NCBI RefSeq assembly: GCF_008000815.1
Contig: NZ_CP042806.1
Coordinates: 1,116,001 to 1,180,000, forward strand
Source: Terriglobus albidus
GTDB taxonomy: Bacteria > Acidobacteriota > Terriglobia > Terriglobales > Acidobacteriaceae
Direction: 5' to 3'
DNA: 64,000 nucleotides
The notes beneath the pieces were generated by a model. The model saw only the letters and a program-made list of their open reading frames with translations, was not told where the DNA came from and did not search any database. Each line of letters starts with the position of its first letter. The stretch's first letter is position 1. Shown one piece after another: positions 34,501 through 42,959 of the stretch. The translations under genes and the position numbers were made by a program.

Positions 34501-34732
34501 ACCGCGGATCGGCCAAAGCAGAACAATCTCGTGTCCGGGTGACTGCGCTCAGCGGCTGGGCCATACAGGTCGTGCTTCAGATAGCAGCCCCAATTCATCA
34601 CCATCGGGTCCCAACAGGCACCGAGTCCCTTAGCGGCTCACTGCGAGTGCGGATAGAAGCCCCGAGATGAATCCAAAACACAACCGCAACTGCAAATACA
34701 AAAACTCTATGAAGGAAAAAACTTGACCCATA
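34501..34732 (+). ncRNA. candidate bridge RNA region of IS copy 1
   Basis: The 232 bases between the transposase stop and the right subterminal repeat have no open frame but carry several short stems. They hold CTCAGCGGCT at 34548-34557 and CTTAGCGGCT at 34630-34639, both matching the REP target CCTCAGCGGCTTC, and GCTTCAGAT at 34574-34582, matching the left element junction at 33330-33338. IS1111-type elements encode their bridge RNA at this end. The RNA's exact ends and fold are not determined. Confidence 0.55.
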
Positions 34733-34808
34733 CAGCCGTCTCATAGAAGCCGCTGAGGTACGGTACGATACACACGTTGCCGACCCATCTTAGGTGCCAG
34801 AACGAGAA

Positions 34809-34828
34809 GGCCGCGCTTGTGCGCGGCC
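34809..34828. terminator. hairpin terminator
   Basis: GGCCGCGC (34809-34816) and GCGCGGCC (34821-34828) around TTGT. It is 40 bases past the stop of the minus-strand EAL gene and could end that transcript. The bases 34829-34868 are ATTCAATCC-like short repeats. The whole 34501-34868 gap is otherwise the insertion sequence end. Confidence 0.6.
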
Positions 34829-34868
34829 CTTATTCAATCCTTCACTTATTCCATTATTCAATTCGCCC

Positions 34869-37103
34869 CTACGAAGCCATCAGCTCCGTACGCATCTTGC
34901 TATCGAGATGCCGCATCATCTCCGGCACTTCTTCCGCTGGAACCGGCTTCGAGAAGAGATAGCCCTGCCCGTATCCGCACTCAATACGGATGAGCTGCGT
35001 CAGCTGCTCCATGTTCTCGATACCCTCGGCGAGCACACGCATCCCCAGCGCCTTTCCCAGAGCCACAATCGATCGTGGAAGGCTCAAACTCTCTTCCGTC
35101 TGGTCGATGCGCTGCACGAATGAGCGATCCACCTTCAGGGCATCGAAGGGGAAGCGGTGGAGATAGCTCAGCGAGGAGTAGCCGGTGCCGAAATCGTCCA
35201 TATCGATACCAATACCCAGCGCCTTGATCTCGCGGAAGAACTCGCCGGTGGTGGTATCGCTATTGATCAGAAGGCTCTCCGTCACTTCCAGCCGCAGGCT
35301 ATGCGGCGGAAGTCCGCTCTCCTGCAACTGATCGCGAATGAAGCCCACCAGGCCCTTATCACCAATCTGCCGTCCGGAGATATTGACGGCGACGTTCATC
35401 TCATCGGTCAGGATTCCATCCCTGCGCCACTGCTCCGCCTGCCGGATCGCCTGCCGCAGCGTGAGCATGCCAAGATCGCGGATCAGGCCCGTCTCCTCGG
35501 CCACGGGAATAAACTCCGCCGGCGAGATCATCTCTCCATCGGGATGCTTCCAGCGCACCAGCGCCTCAAAGCCAATCACTTGCCCGCTACGCAATGCCAC
35601 CTTCGGCTGGTAGTAGAGGACAATCTCGTCACGCTCCAGCGCCCTCCGCAGATCCAGCTCCAGCTGCACCCGTTTTGCCGCATCCTCGCGCATGTGCGGA
35701 GCAAAGGCCACGTGGGCCGAGCGGCCGGAGTTCTTGGCGTGATACATGGCAAGATCGGCGTTCTCCAGCATGCTCTGCGCATCGCGCACCAAGGCATCCG
35801 CGGTAGCAATTCCGATACTGGCCGAGAGGAAGAGTGTCTGTTCCCGGCTCATCACCGGAGCCTGCAGCATCTCCTGCAATCGCTGCACGTAGGCAGCAAT
35901 GTCCTCCTCGCCGGGAGCATGCGCCAGCAGAATGGCGAACTCATCACTGCTGAGACGCGCCGCACAGCTATGCGGCCGGTCCGCAAGACTCTTACGGATA
36001 CGCGCTGCAATCTCAAGCAGCACGATATCGCCCTCTGCATGCCCCAGGCTGTCATTGATGCGCTTGAAGTGATCGATGTCGACATAGATCACGGCATACA
36101 TCTCGTCCTCGCTGGAAGACTTGTCGATGCGGCTCTGGATTCGGTCAATGAACGATGCCCGGTTATGAAGATGGGTCAGCGGATCCATGGCACGGATGCG
36201 GTTACGGTCGCTCAACGCACCCACCATGCGTTGCGGCTCACCGGCCGCGCCACTCAACAGCAGCCCGCTACACTCGACCCAGCGCCACTCACCATCGCCG
36301 TGCAGATAACGGAACTCGCAGCTAAAGTTCTGCTGGCCGTGCAACGCGTGTGCGATCTCTTCATGAATCCGCTTACGGTCGCCCCGATGGATATGCCGGT
36401 AGCATCCGCGCAGGCTGGTAATACGTTCCTGCCCGCCATAACCAAGCAGCGCGCTGCAGCGGGCTGAGAGATAGATCTGACCGGAGCGGAGATCCCAGTC
36501 CCAGATACCGTCGGAGGTCGCGCTGGTAGCCAGCCGGTAACGTTCGCTGGCGAGATCGATCTGTTGCTTCGCCTGTTCAAGCTGCAATGCAGTGGTGCGC
36601 TGGTCGATCAGATAGGAAGCTGCACTGGCCAGGTGGCGCAATAGCTCCGTCTCCCGCTCATTCAGCGTGCGCGGCTCGCGGTCGATGATGCAGAAGCTGC
36701 CGAGCCGTATGCCGTTGGGCGTGATGATGGGAGAGCTGGCATAGAAGCGGACATACGGCTCTTCCACCACAAAGGGATTGGTCGCGAAGCGAGGATCAAG
36801 ACGCGCATCGGGAATGATAGTCTCGCCTTCCGTCAGCAGCGAGTGCGCACAGAAGGAGAGATCGCGCGGCGTCTCGCGGATAGGAGTTCCCTGGACCGAC
36901 TTGAAGAACTGGCGATCCTTATCGACCAGTGAGATCAATGCGATAGGGACAGCAAAGATCTTGACCGCCATCGCTGTCAGCTGGTCAAAAGCCGGCTCGG
37001 AGGGCGTGTCCATGATGCAGAGGCTACGCAAGACTGCAAGACGTTCATCCTCGTTCGGGGGAAGCGCAGCCGGTACTGCTCCGGTAGGGGGATGCGTTAC
37101 CAT
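34869..37103 (-). CDS. GAF-PAS-GGDEF-EAL protein, probable c-di-GMP phosphodiesterase
   Basis: A 744-residue cytoplasmic signalling protein. In order: GAF domain about 25-165 (FAVPIALISLVDKDRQFFKS, FYASSPIITPNGIRLGSFCI), PAS domain about 190-305 (SDGIWDWDLRSGQIYLS, HGDGEWRWVECSG), GGDEF domain about 310-470 and EAL domain about 480-735. The GGDEF signature is degenerate, RLSSDEFAIL, so cyclase activity is unlikely. The EAL motifs are intact: GFEALVRWKHPDG, LEVTESLLI, IDMDDFGTGYSSLSYL, LKVDRSFV and LAEGIEN. I therefore expect it to break down c-di-GMP, opposing the cyclase at 21.7 kb. An ATG at 37115 is an alternative start. It is bracketed by the two insertion sequences. Confidence 0.93.
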   Translation of the reverse strand: MVTHPPTGAVPAALPPNEDERLAVLRSLCIMDTPSEPAFDQLTAMAVKIFAVPIALISLVDKDRQFFKSVQGTPIRETPRDLSFCAHSLLTEGETIIPDARLDPRFATNPFVVEEPYVRFYASSPIITPNGIRLGSFCIIDREPRTLNERETELLRHLASAASYLIDQRTTALQLEQAKQQIDLASERYRLATSATSDGIWDWDLRSGQIYLSARCSALLGYGGQERITSLRGCYRHIHRGDRKRIHEEIAHALHGQQNFSCEFRYLHGDGEWRWVECSGLLLSGAAGEPQRMVGALSDRNRIRAMDPLTHLHNRASFIDRIQSRIDKSSSEDEMYAVIYVDIDHFKRINDSLGHAEGDIVLLEIAARIRKSLADRPHSCAARLSSDEFAILLAHAPGEEDIAAYVQRLQEMLQAPVMSREQTLFLSASIGIATADALVRDAQSMLENADLAMYHAKNSGRSAHVAFAPHMREDAAKRVQLELDLRRALERDEIVLYYQPKVALRSGQVIGFEALVRWKHPDGEMISPAEFIPVAEETGLIRDLGMLTLRQAIRQAEQWRRDGILTDEMNVAVNISGRQIGDKGLVGFIRDQLQESGLPPHSLRLEVTESLLINSDTTTGEFFREIKALGIGIDMDDFGTGYSSLSYLHRFPFDALKVDRSFVQRIDQTEESLSLPRSIVALGKALGMRVLAEGIENMEQLTQLIRIECGYGQGYLFSKPVPAEEVPEMMRHLDSKMRTELMAS

Positions 37104-37260
37104 ACAGCTCCACATTCGTCAGAGTCCGACACGAAAAGCGGGCCCGCTCGGTAACCTGCAAGGTACATCGTTCCCCCTGGATTGTCCATGTAGTTTCGTA
37201 CAAGTGCCCTCGAGGAAACAGTCGGCTTCTGTTTTTTTGCACCCACGGTAACATGACTGC

Positions 37261-38550
37261 GTGACCTCCAAAATAGACGCAGTGGTTCACAAGGTTGCGT
37301 GGCGCATCCTTCCGCTCACGCTCGTACTGTATTTCATCGCCTATCTGGATCGCGTCAATATCGGCTTTGCCGCCGCGGCCATGCGGCGTGATCTCGGCTA
37401 CTCCGGCACCCTCTTCGGGACGGCCAGCGGCGTCTTCTTCGCCGGCTATCTGTGTGCTCAGCTACCGTCAAACCTGGCGCTGCGCCGCTTCGGCGCACGC
37501 AAGTGGATCGCCATCATCATGGCGGTGTGGGGCGTGCTCTCGGGCCTTGTCGCCTTCACCCACACACCCACTGAGTTTCTGGTGCTGCGCTTTCTGCTGG
37601 GTGTCGCAGAGGCGGGTTTCTATCCCGGCATCATCTACTACCTCAGCATCTGGCTTCCGCGAAGCCAGCGTACACAGTTGATCGCGTGGTTCATCTTCGC
37701 TATTCCGCTGGCAAATATCTTCGGCGGCCCGCTCTCCAGCGCCATCCTGCATCACGGAGCAGTCGCAGGCCTGCGCGACTGGCAGATACTGCTGATCGCG
37801 GAGTGCCTGCCCGCCCTCTTCTTCTCCGTCATTGTTCCCTTCTGCATGACCGATCGTCCGCAGCAGGCGCAGTGGCTGAGCGAAGACGAACGCATAGCGC
37901 TGCGTACGGCAATCGCTGCCGGAGAACAGAAGGCCAGTGAGATCGGATACACCGGCACCGAAGCTTCGCTCTATGCCAGCCCGGCGATCTATCTCTTTGC
38001 ACTGGTGTACTTCACCACCCAGATCGGCCTCTATGGCCTGGTCTTCTGGCTTCCGCAGATGCTCAGCGGCCTCGGCCTCCCGCAGCTTCAGGTGGGCTGG
38101 ACAGTCGCGGCTGTCTTTCTTCTGGCTGCCATCATCATGTTCGCGTGGTCACGGCTTTCAGACAGCAAGGGCCAGCCCTCATGGGGACTCTCAGCTCCCA
38201 TCGCGATCTCGGCAATTGGCTTTCTGCTCTCGATTCCCGCAACGCATGTCTCCGGAACCATCGGCATCGCCATGCTGGTGGCGAGCTTCGCTCTGGCCGA
38301 AGGCGGTGGACTCGCGGCAACACCGGCACTGTGGTCAGCTGTAACACTGCAGTTCCCAGGCGAACTCGGAGCACCGGCAATCGCACTGGTAAACGCCCTG
38401 GGCAACCTCGGCGGCTTCGTCGGCCCCTTCCTGCTGGGCTGGCTCTCAGACAGAGGACATGGGTATGGCAGCGGCCTGGTAACAGTAGCACTGCTGCTCT
38501 TAATCGGAGCCGGCCTGGCGGTGATTGTGCAGCGCCGGGCTTCTTCCTAA
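37261..38550 (+). CDS. MFS transporter of the anion:cation symporter (ACS) family
   Basis: A 429-residue membrane protein with twelve segments. The opening RILPLTLVLYFIAYLDRVNIGFA and GVFFAGYLCAQLPSNLALRRFGARKWIA are diagnostic of the ACS family, which imports sugar acids, tartrate, phthalate and similar organic anions by proton symport. EAGFYPGIIYYLSIWLP is the matching motif in the fourth region. The start is GTG 37261. The substrate is unknown. It is divergent from the EAL gene and lies between two inverted insertion sequence copies. The next 51 bases to the second copy are plain. Confidence 0.88.
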   Translation: MTSKIDAVVHKVAWRILPLTLVLYFIAYLDRVNIGFAAAAMRRDLGYSGTLFGTASGVFFAGYLCAQLPSNLALRRFGARKWIAIIMAVWGVLSGLVAFTHTPTEFLVLRFLLGVAEAGFYPGIIYYLSIWLPRSQRTQLIAWFIFAIPLANIFGGPLSSAILHHGAVAGLRDWQILLIAECLPALFFSVIVPFCMTDRPQQAQWLSEDERIALRTAIAAGEQKASEIGYTGTEASLYASPAIYLFALVYFTTQIGLYGLVFWLPQMLSGLGLPQLQVGWTVAAVFLLAAIIMFAWSRLSDSKGQPSWGLSAPIAISAIGFLLSIPATHVSGTIGIAMLVASFALAEGGGLAATPALWSAVTLQFPGELGAPAIALVNALGNLGGFVGPFLLGWLSDRGHGYGSGLVTVALLLLIGAGLAVIVQRRASS

Positions 38551-38627
38551 GCCACAATGCTGAACGATTGAGGTTCGACCATACTGGACACGGAACATTG
38601 CCCTCAGCGGCTTCTATGAGACGGCTG

Positions 38628-38859
38628 TATGGGTCAAGTTTTTTCCTTCATAGAGTTTTTGTATTTGCAGTTGCGGTTGTGTTTTGGATTCATCTCGGGG
38701 CTTCTATCCGCACTCGCAGTGAGCCGCTAAGGGACTCGGTGCCTGTTGGGACCCGATGGTGATGAATTGGGGCTGCTATCTGAAGCACGACCTGTATGGC
38801 CCAGCCGCTGAGCGCAGTCACCCGGACACGAGATTGTTCTGCTTTGGCCGATCCGCGGT
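38628..38859 (-). ncRNA. candidate bridge RNA region of IS copy 2
   Basis: Equivalent of the copy 1 region, between the transposase stop and the right subterminal repeat. The same target-like strings are present (rev-comp of CTCAGCGGCT at 38803-38812). The 309-base gap 38551-38859 holds only the element end. Confidence 0.55.
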
Positions 38860-39948
38860 TCAGGCTACGGTGGCCATTGCAGGTTGAGGGAAGTGTTGGA
38901 AGCTCTGTCCGCTGCGCCACATGCTGTGCAACAGGACCGCCAGTTTACGGGCCACCGCCACGATAGCTCGCTTTTTTGCTCTCTTGCCTCCACTGGATGC
39001 CAGCTTGAGGCCCCAGCGACGCAAGGCTGAGTCAGGACCGAAGCGACCCAGGATGTATTGCGCCGACTGCACCAGCAGACTTCGTAAATATCGGTTGCCG
39101 GTCTTGGAGATGCCTAACTCCGGATCCGAGTCCCCCGACTGACTTTGTCCGGGTCGCAGACCGAGCCACGCACCTGCGGAACGGTTGCTTGCTATATTGG
39201 GCCGGTCCAGCGTGAGTACATACGTGGCCGCCACCACAGGACCCACGCCTGGAACCGTACGCAGCACACCGATCTCCGGATACCTGGTACCCAGCTTTTC
39301 GATCTGTTCTTCCATACTGTCGATCTGACGGTTCAACGTCGCGATCTGCTCCAACAACGGAACCGCTACCGTCGTCAGCACAGACGGAATCGATGCCCGC
39401 ACCCGCACAGGAAACGACTCGGTGGAACAGGCCGGCAGACGGCCACCGGCGCTTTTGACCAGGCCACGCAACGCGTTGACCAGCATCGTCCGCGCACGTA
39501 CTAGCGTAGCCCGCGCCTGGATCAGGTTCAGGTCCTGCTGCCGCTCCATGCTGCGGTGAAGCAGCGGCGCCAGCAACTTAGGATCAGACGCCGCGAAGCG
39601 AGCCAGCTGCTCGGCATCGTTGCGATCGTTCTTCGATTCACTCGAGCTGATCGCCGCGATCTTGCGCGCATTGGCCACGATCACCTGATGACCTAAAGAC
39701 TTGAGCAAACGGCTTACCCACGGAGAGTGCGTGCCGCACTCCAGTGCTATTCGCTGCCGCTCCTCGCCCTCGAAATGACGTCGGAACGCCGCCTCCGTAC
39801 TCTGGATACGACCTTCCTCCATCACTTCCTTCGCTGCGTTCAACAGACAGTAGTGGCTGTAACGGTCCCCTAAATCAAGCCCTACCGTCAGCGCTGGCCT
39901 GTCACTCCCCATTTCCTTTAACCACTGCGCTTTGCTAACCTTCTTCAT
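38860..39948 (-). CDS. IS110-family transposase, copy 2
   Basis: A 362-residue transposase identical to copy 1 except Lys11 for Glu and Ala39 for Gly, each from a single base change. Both changes lie in the N-terminal RuvC-like half and leave the DEDD residues and the C-terminal GISKTGNRYLRSLLVQSAQ motif intact. The start is ATG 39948. Which of the two variants is ancestral cannot be told here. Confidence 0.95.
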   Translation of the reverse strand: MKKVSKAQWLKEMGSDRPALTVGLDLGDRYSHYCLLNAAKEVMEEGRIQSTEAAFRRHFEGEERQRIALECGTHSPWVSRLLKSLGHQVIVANARKIAAISSSESKNDRNDAEQLARFAASDPKLLAPLLHRSMERQQDLNLIQARATLVRARTMLVNALRGLVKSAGGRLPACSTESFPVRVRASIPSVLTTVAVPLLEQIATLNRQIDSMEEQIEKLGTRYPEIGVLRTVPGVGPVVAATYVLTLDRPNIASNRSAGAWLGLRPGQSQSGDSDPELGISKTGNRYLRSLLVQSAQYILGRFGPDSALRRWGLKLASSGGKRAKKRAIVAVARKLAVLLHSMWRSGQSFQHFPQPAMATVA

Positions 39949-40032
39949 CGGCTGGTCTCCTTGAGCACCCCGAGTGCGTGCGAACAGCTTAGCTGCTTCG
40001 CGAGGCCAGCCGTCTCATCCCATCTGAAGCCG

Positions 40033-40195
40033 CGTATCTTCTCACGTCGGTACGGCATGGCTAAAGCCATGCCCTTAAGCAAGACGGAACACCATTGGCG
40101 TTTCCAGGTCTGGGGAGAGATAGTAGCGGGCCGAAGGTCCGCTCTATCGCGGAAGCAGATTTCTCCGCTTTCGCTGCGAAATGACAAACAAAGAT
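40033..40195. repeat. REP unit and truncated MITE-like end beside IS copy 2
   Basis: CGTCGGTACGGCATGGCTAA with AGCCATGCCCTTAAGCAAG is a REP unit with its GCTTAAGGG head in reverse. AGCAGATTTCTCCGCTTTCG and CTGCGAAATGACAAAC at 40148-40190 are the right end of the family seen at 14301. No gene is present up to 40248. Confidence 0.65.
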
Positions 40196-40248
40196 GCATC
40201 GTTCAAATCGGTGCCGCTGCTCCTACCGGCATCACGTATGCTGAAGCC

Positions 40249-40575
40249 ATGAGCGATGTGGTGCACCGCAATAACGAACAGATGACCAATCCAGAGCCCG
40301 GCCTGAAGCGCCAGGTGATGAGCTATACGCCGGAGATGATGCTCGTCCGGCACACCATGGAGCCCGGATGGGTCGGTGCGGCGCACTCGCATCCGCATCA
40401 GCAACTGGTCTTTGTCGTCAGCGGACACATCGTGCTCACCACACCCGACGGCGATCACACGCTGCGTGCCGGTGACAGCATCATCGTGCCTGGGGACGCC
40501 GTGCATCAGGCGCGTGCGTTTGAGGCCAGTGAGGTATTGGACGTCTTCACGCCCTATCGCGAAGACTACGCCTGA
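40249..40575 (+). CDS. small cupin protein
   Basis: A 108-residue single cupin. The metal motif is GAAHSHPHQQLVFVVSGH (His, His, Gln) and the second is GDSIIVPGDAVHQARAFE. Longer reading frames that start in the insertion sequence are not real; the ATG at 40249 begins MSDVVHRNNEQMTNPEPG. Its 3' end overlaps the convergent TetR gene by ten bases. Function unknown; such proteins often sense or bind small organic acids. Confidence 0.82.
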   Translation: MSDVVHRNNEQMTNPEPGLKRQVMSYTPEMMLVRHTMEPGWVGAAHSHPHQQLVFVVSGHIVLTTPDGDHTLRAGDSIIVPGDAVHQARAFEASEVLDVFTPYREDYA

Positions 40576-41177
40576 GTGCGAAGGCCGATAGCAGGCAGCA
40601 CCAGCGAAAGTAGAATTGCTGTGTCCTGTTCCGGAGTGCTGTCGGCCTCGCCGTAGAGACGGCGTTCATTCATGCCGCGCAGCATGTCCATCACAGCCCA
40701 TCCGATCGGCTCGAAGTCGCGTGCTGGAATCTCACCGGCGTTGACGCCGTCTTCGAAGATCCCCACCAGCTCCCGCACGGTGGCCTGCAGCAGAGTGTGG
40801 GTCTGTTTCCGGTGGCTGCGTTCGCGGCCGAGTGTCACCAGCATGCGGTAGACATTGGGCTGCGTCTCCCAGAAACTCATACGGATCTGCAGCAGGACAC
40901 GCAGGCGGTTCGCAGTTCCGGTCACGCCTTCAAGTGCCTCGCGAATGCGCTCGCGCTGCTCCTCGATGGCCTGCAGGACGGCGGCCTCGTAGATCTCTTC
41001 CTTGGAGGAGAAGTAGAGATAGAGCGTCCCTTTGGCGACCTTGGCTTTTTCGGCAACGTCGTCCATGCGGGTCTCCGCAAACCCCTTCTTGCCAAAGAGT
41101 TTCAGGGCAGCATCCAGGATCTCGGAACGGCGAAAATCCGTTAGAACCTGGCGACGGGATTTCGGTCGGACGGACAC
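40566..41177 (-). CDS. TetR-family repressor, divergent from a drug exporter
   Basis: A 203-residue TetR regulator. The helix-turn-helix is in FAETRMDDVAEKAKVAKGTLYLYF (parts TRMDDVAEKAKVAKGTLY), followed by SSKEEIYEAAVLQAI. The C-terminal domain is helical, as usual. The start is GTG 41177. It is divergent from the DHA2 exporter across 67 bases with two operator-like repeats, so it very probably represses the exporter and itself until a toxic compound binds. Confidence 0.9.
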   Translation of the reverse strand: MSVRPKSRRQVLTDFRRSEILDAALKLFGKKGFAETRMDDVAEKAKVAKGTLYLYFSSKEEIYEAAVLQAIEEQRERIREALEGVTGTANRLRVLLQIRMSFWETQPNVYRMLVTLGRERSHRKQTHTLLQATVRELVGIFEDGVNAGEIPARDFEPIGWAVMDMLRGMNERRLYGEADSTPEQDTAILLSLVLPAIGLRTQA

Positions 41178-41223
41178 TCAAGCCAAGCTAACATAATGAA
41201 TCCCGGCCGGGTTTTACCTCTCT

Positions 41224-41258
41224 AATGACTAGCCAGTCATTTTTATGACCAACCAGTC
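41224..41258. promoter_or_regulatory. two TetR operator-like sites, 20 bp apart
   Basis: TGACTAGCCAGTC at 41226-41238 and TGACCAACCAGTC at 41246-41258 are direct copies with a 20-bp step. The first extends into a 7-bp inverted repeat AATGACT/AGTCATT (41224-41230, 41235-41241). The second overlaps the start codon of the exporter. The spacing is about two helical turns, as for two repressor dimers side by side. Confidence 0.7.
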
Positions 41259-42918
41259 TGCGATTCTCGAAGCCGAAGAAGAGCTCAGCCAATCGGCGCA
41301 GGGGTCCGAGCCGGGCGTTCCGCTGGAGACTCAAGCAGAGAAGCCGGCTGCGGCTATTCCGCATTTCAATCCATGGATTATTGCGCTGGTTGTAACCATG
41401 GGCACCTTCATGGAGGTGCTCGATACCTCCATCGCCAACGTTGCCCTGCCGCACATCGCTGGCTCGCTCTCGGCTTCACAGGACGAGAGCACCTGGGTGC
41501 TGACGACCTATCTCGTTGCCAACGCCATCATCCTGCCCATCAGCGGCTGGATCTCGTCTGTGCTTGGCCGGCGGAATTTTTATCTCGGCTCTGTGATTCT
41601 GTTTACTGCGTTCTCTGCAGCCTGCGGATTAGCGCCTACGCTGGGGATGCTGGTGATCTTCCGCGTTCTGCAGGGACTGGCCGGTGGTGGCCTGCAGCCC
41701 TCCGTGCAGGCCATCCTGGCCGATACCTTTCCGGGTAACAAACGTGGCATGGCGATGGCCGTCTATACCGTCGCCATCCTGTGCGCTCCCGTGCTCGGTC
41801 CGACACTCGGTGGATGGATTACCGACAACTACTCCTGGCGCTGGATCTTCTACATCAACATTCCTGTCGGCATCGCCTGCGCCTTCTTTACCCGCATCGT
41901 GCTGCACGATCCACCGCATCTCACGGCGGCACGCAAGGCGCAGAAGGGCAAGCCGCTGCAGGTCGACTTCGGCGGCCTGGCACTGATCTCTATCGGCCTG
42001 GGTGCGCTTGAGATCGTCCTCGATAAGGGACAGGAACTCGACTGGTTCGGTTCCACCTTCATCACCTGGAGCAGCATCATCGCCGTTGGCTGCCTGTTGG
42101 GCGCCATCGTATGGGAGCTGCGTGTCGATAAGCCGGTGGTGAACCTGCGCCTGCTGCGCGAGCGCAACTTCGCCATCTGCTGCACCATCGTGCTGGCGCT
42201 TTATACCGCTCTGTATGCAACGACATTTCTTCTGCCGCAGTTCATGCAGCAACTGCTTGGCTATGACGCGACGACGGCCGGTATCGCCGTGTCGCCCGCA
42301 GGTCTGGTGACGATGGCGGAGGTCCCGCTCGTTGGCTGGCTGCTTAGCCGTGGCGCCGATGCGAGACGGATGATCGCGATGGGCATTGCGATGATCACGC
42401 TGGGCACATGGTGGCTCTCACACGGAAACCTGGATGTGGCCATGAGCGACATGATCTGGCCGCGCATCGTGCAGGTGATGGGTGTGGGCCTTACGACTGT
42501 GCCGCTCAGTACCATCATGTTCCGCTTCCTGCCTGGAGACCAGACCAGCAACGCCGCAGGTATCTATGCCTTGGTGCGCAACGAAGGCGGAAGCATCGGC
42601 ATCGCGATCTCAAGTACATTCCTGCAACGTATGGCGCAGACACACCAGGCGTATTTGTCCTCGAACATCACCGCCAGCAACGTGGCTGCGATGCAGGCGG
42701 CGCATGCGTTGGGTGGAGCGGTGGGCGGTGCTACGCCGGATGCGAGTTACGCAGGACTGGCGCTGGTCTATCACCAGTTACAACGGCAGGCGGAGCTGCT
42801 GGCGTATATGGATCAGTACAAGCTGTTTGCGTATGTGCTGCTTGGTGTGTTGCCGCTGGTGCTGTTGTTGAAACGTCCGCCGAAGCATATTGGCAAGGTG
42901 GAGTTGGACGCTCACTAG
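41245..42918 (+). CDS. DHA2-family MFS multidrug exporter (EmrB/QacA type)
   Basis: A 557-residue inner membrane exporter with fourteen predicted segments. Motifs: TFMEVLDTSIANVALPHIAG, DESTWVLTTYLVANAIILP, GLAGGGLQPSVQAILADTFP, and LGPTLGGWITDNYSWRWIFY, all typical of DHA2. The first 45 residues before the first segment are acidic and soluble. There is no ribosome site before ATG 41245; the message may begin close to it. It is divergent from its probable TetR repressor. No EmrA or TolC partner is beside it. A REP cluster follows. Confidence 0.92.
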   Translation: MTNQSAILEAEEELSQSAQGSEPGVPLETQAEKPAAAIPHFNPWIIALVVTMGTFMEVLDTSIANVALPHIAGSLSASQDESTWVLTTYLVANAIILPISGWISSVLGRRNFYLGSVILFTAFSAACGLAPTLGMLVIFRVLQGLAGGGLQPSVQAILADTFPGNKRGMAMAVYTVAILCAPVLGPTLGGWITDNYSWRWIFYINIPVGIACAFFTRIVLHDPPHLTAARKAQKGKPLQVDFGGLALISIGLGALEIVLDKGQELDWFGSTFITWSSIIAVGCLLGAIVWELRVDKPVVNLRLLRERNFAICCTIVLALYTALYATTFLLPQFMQQLLGYDATTAGIAVSPAGLVTMAEVPLVGWLLSRGADARRMIAMGIAMITLGTWWLSHGNLDVAMSDMIWPRIVQVMGVGLTTVPLSTIMFRFLPGDQTSNAAGIYALVRNEGGSIGIAISSTFLQRMAQTHQAYLSSNITASNVAAMQAAHALGGAVGGATPDASYAGLALVYHQLQRQAELLAYMDQYKLFAYVLLGVLPLVLLLKRPPKHIGKVELDAH

Positions 42919-42959
42919 GGTGTGGGGATAGAGAAATCTGCTTTTGCTATCGAGCCTTC

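Larger units (their letters stand above)
33328..34758 (+). mobile_element. IS110-family (IS1111-like) insertion sequence, copy 1
   Basis: A 1431-bp block repeated in inverted orientation at 38602-40032. It has one transposase gene, a short left end (about 75 bases) and a long right end (about 250 bases). Subterminal inverted repeats ATGAGACGGCTG (33342-33353) and CAGCCGTCTCAT (34733-34744) are those expected of the IS1111 subgroup. The outer bases CGGCTTCA and GAAGCCGCTGAGG are the two halves of a REP palindrome, so the element is inserted in a REP unit; no target duplication is seen, as usual in this family. Confidence 0.92.
38602..40032 (-). mobile_element. IS110-family (IS1111-like) insertion sequence, copy 2
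   Basis: Inverted repeat of the block at 33328-34758 and equally long (1431 bp). The subterminal repeats are at 38616-38627 and 40007-40018. The flanks are again halves of a REP palindrome, CCTCAGCGGCTTC on one side and TGAAGCCGCGTATCTTC on the other. Copies 1 and 2 differ by very few bases, so one is a recent copy of the other. Confidence 0.92.

Noticed and set aside
39145-39504. Open frames antisense to the transposase genes (also 33856-34215)
   Set aside because: They occur in both copies only because the copies are identical; the sense frame is the known transposase.
33328-40032. Composite transposon made of the two insertion sequences
   Set aside because: IS110-family elements move by a circular intermediate and do not form composite transposons in the usual way, and there is no target duplication at the outer ends.
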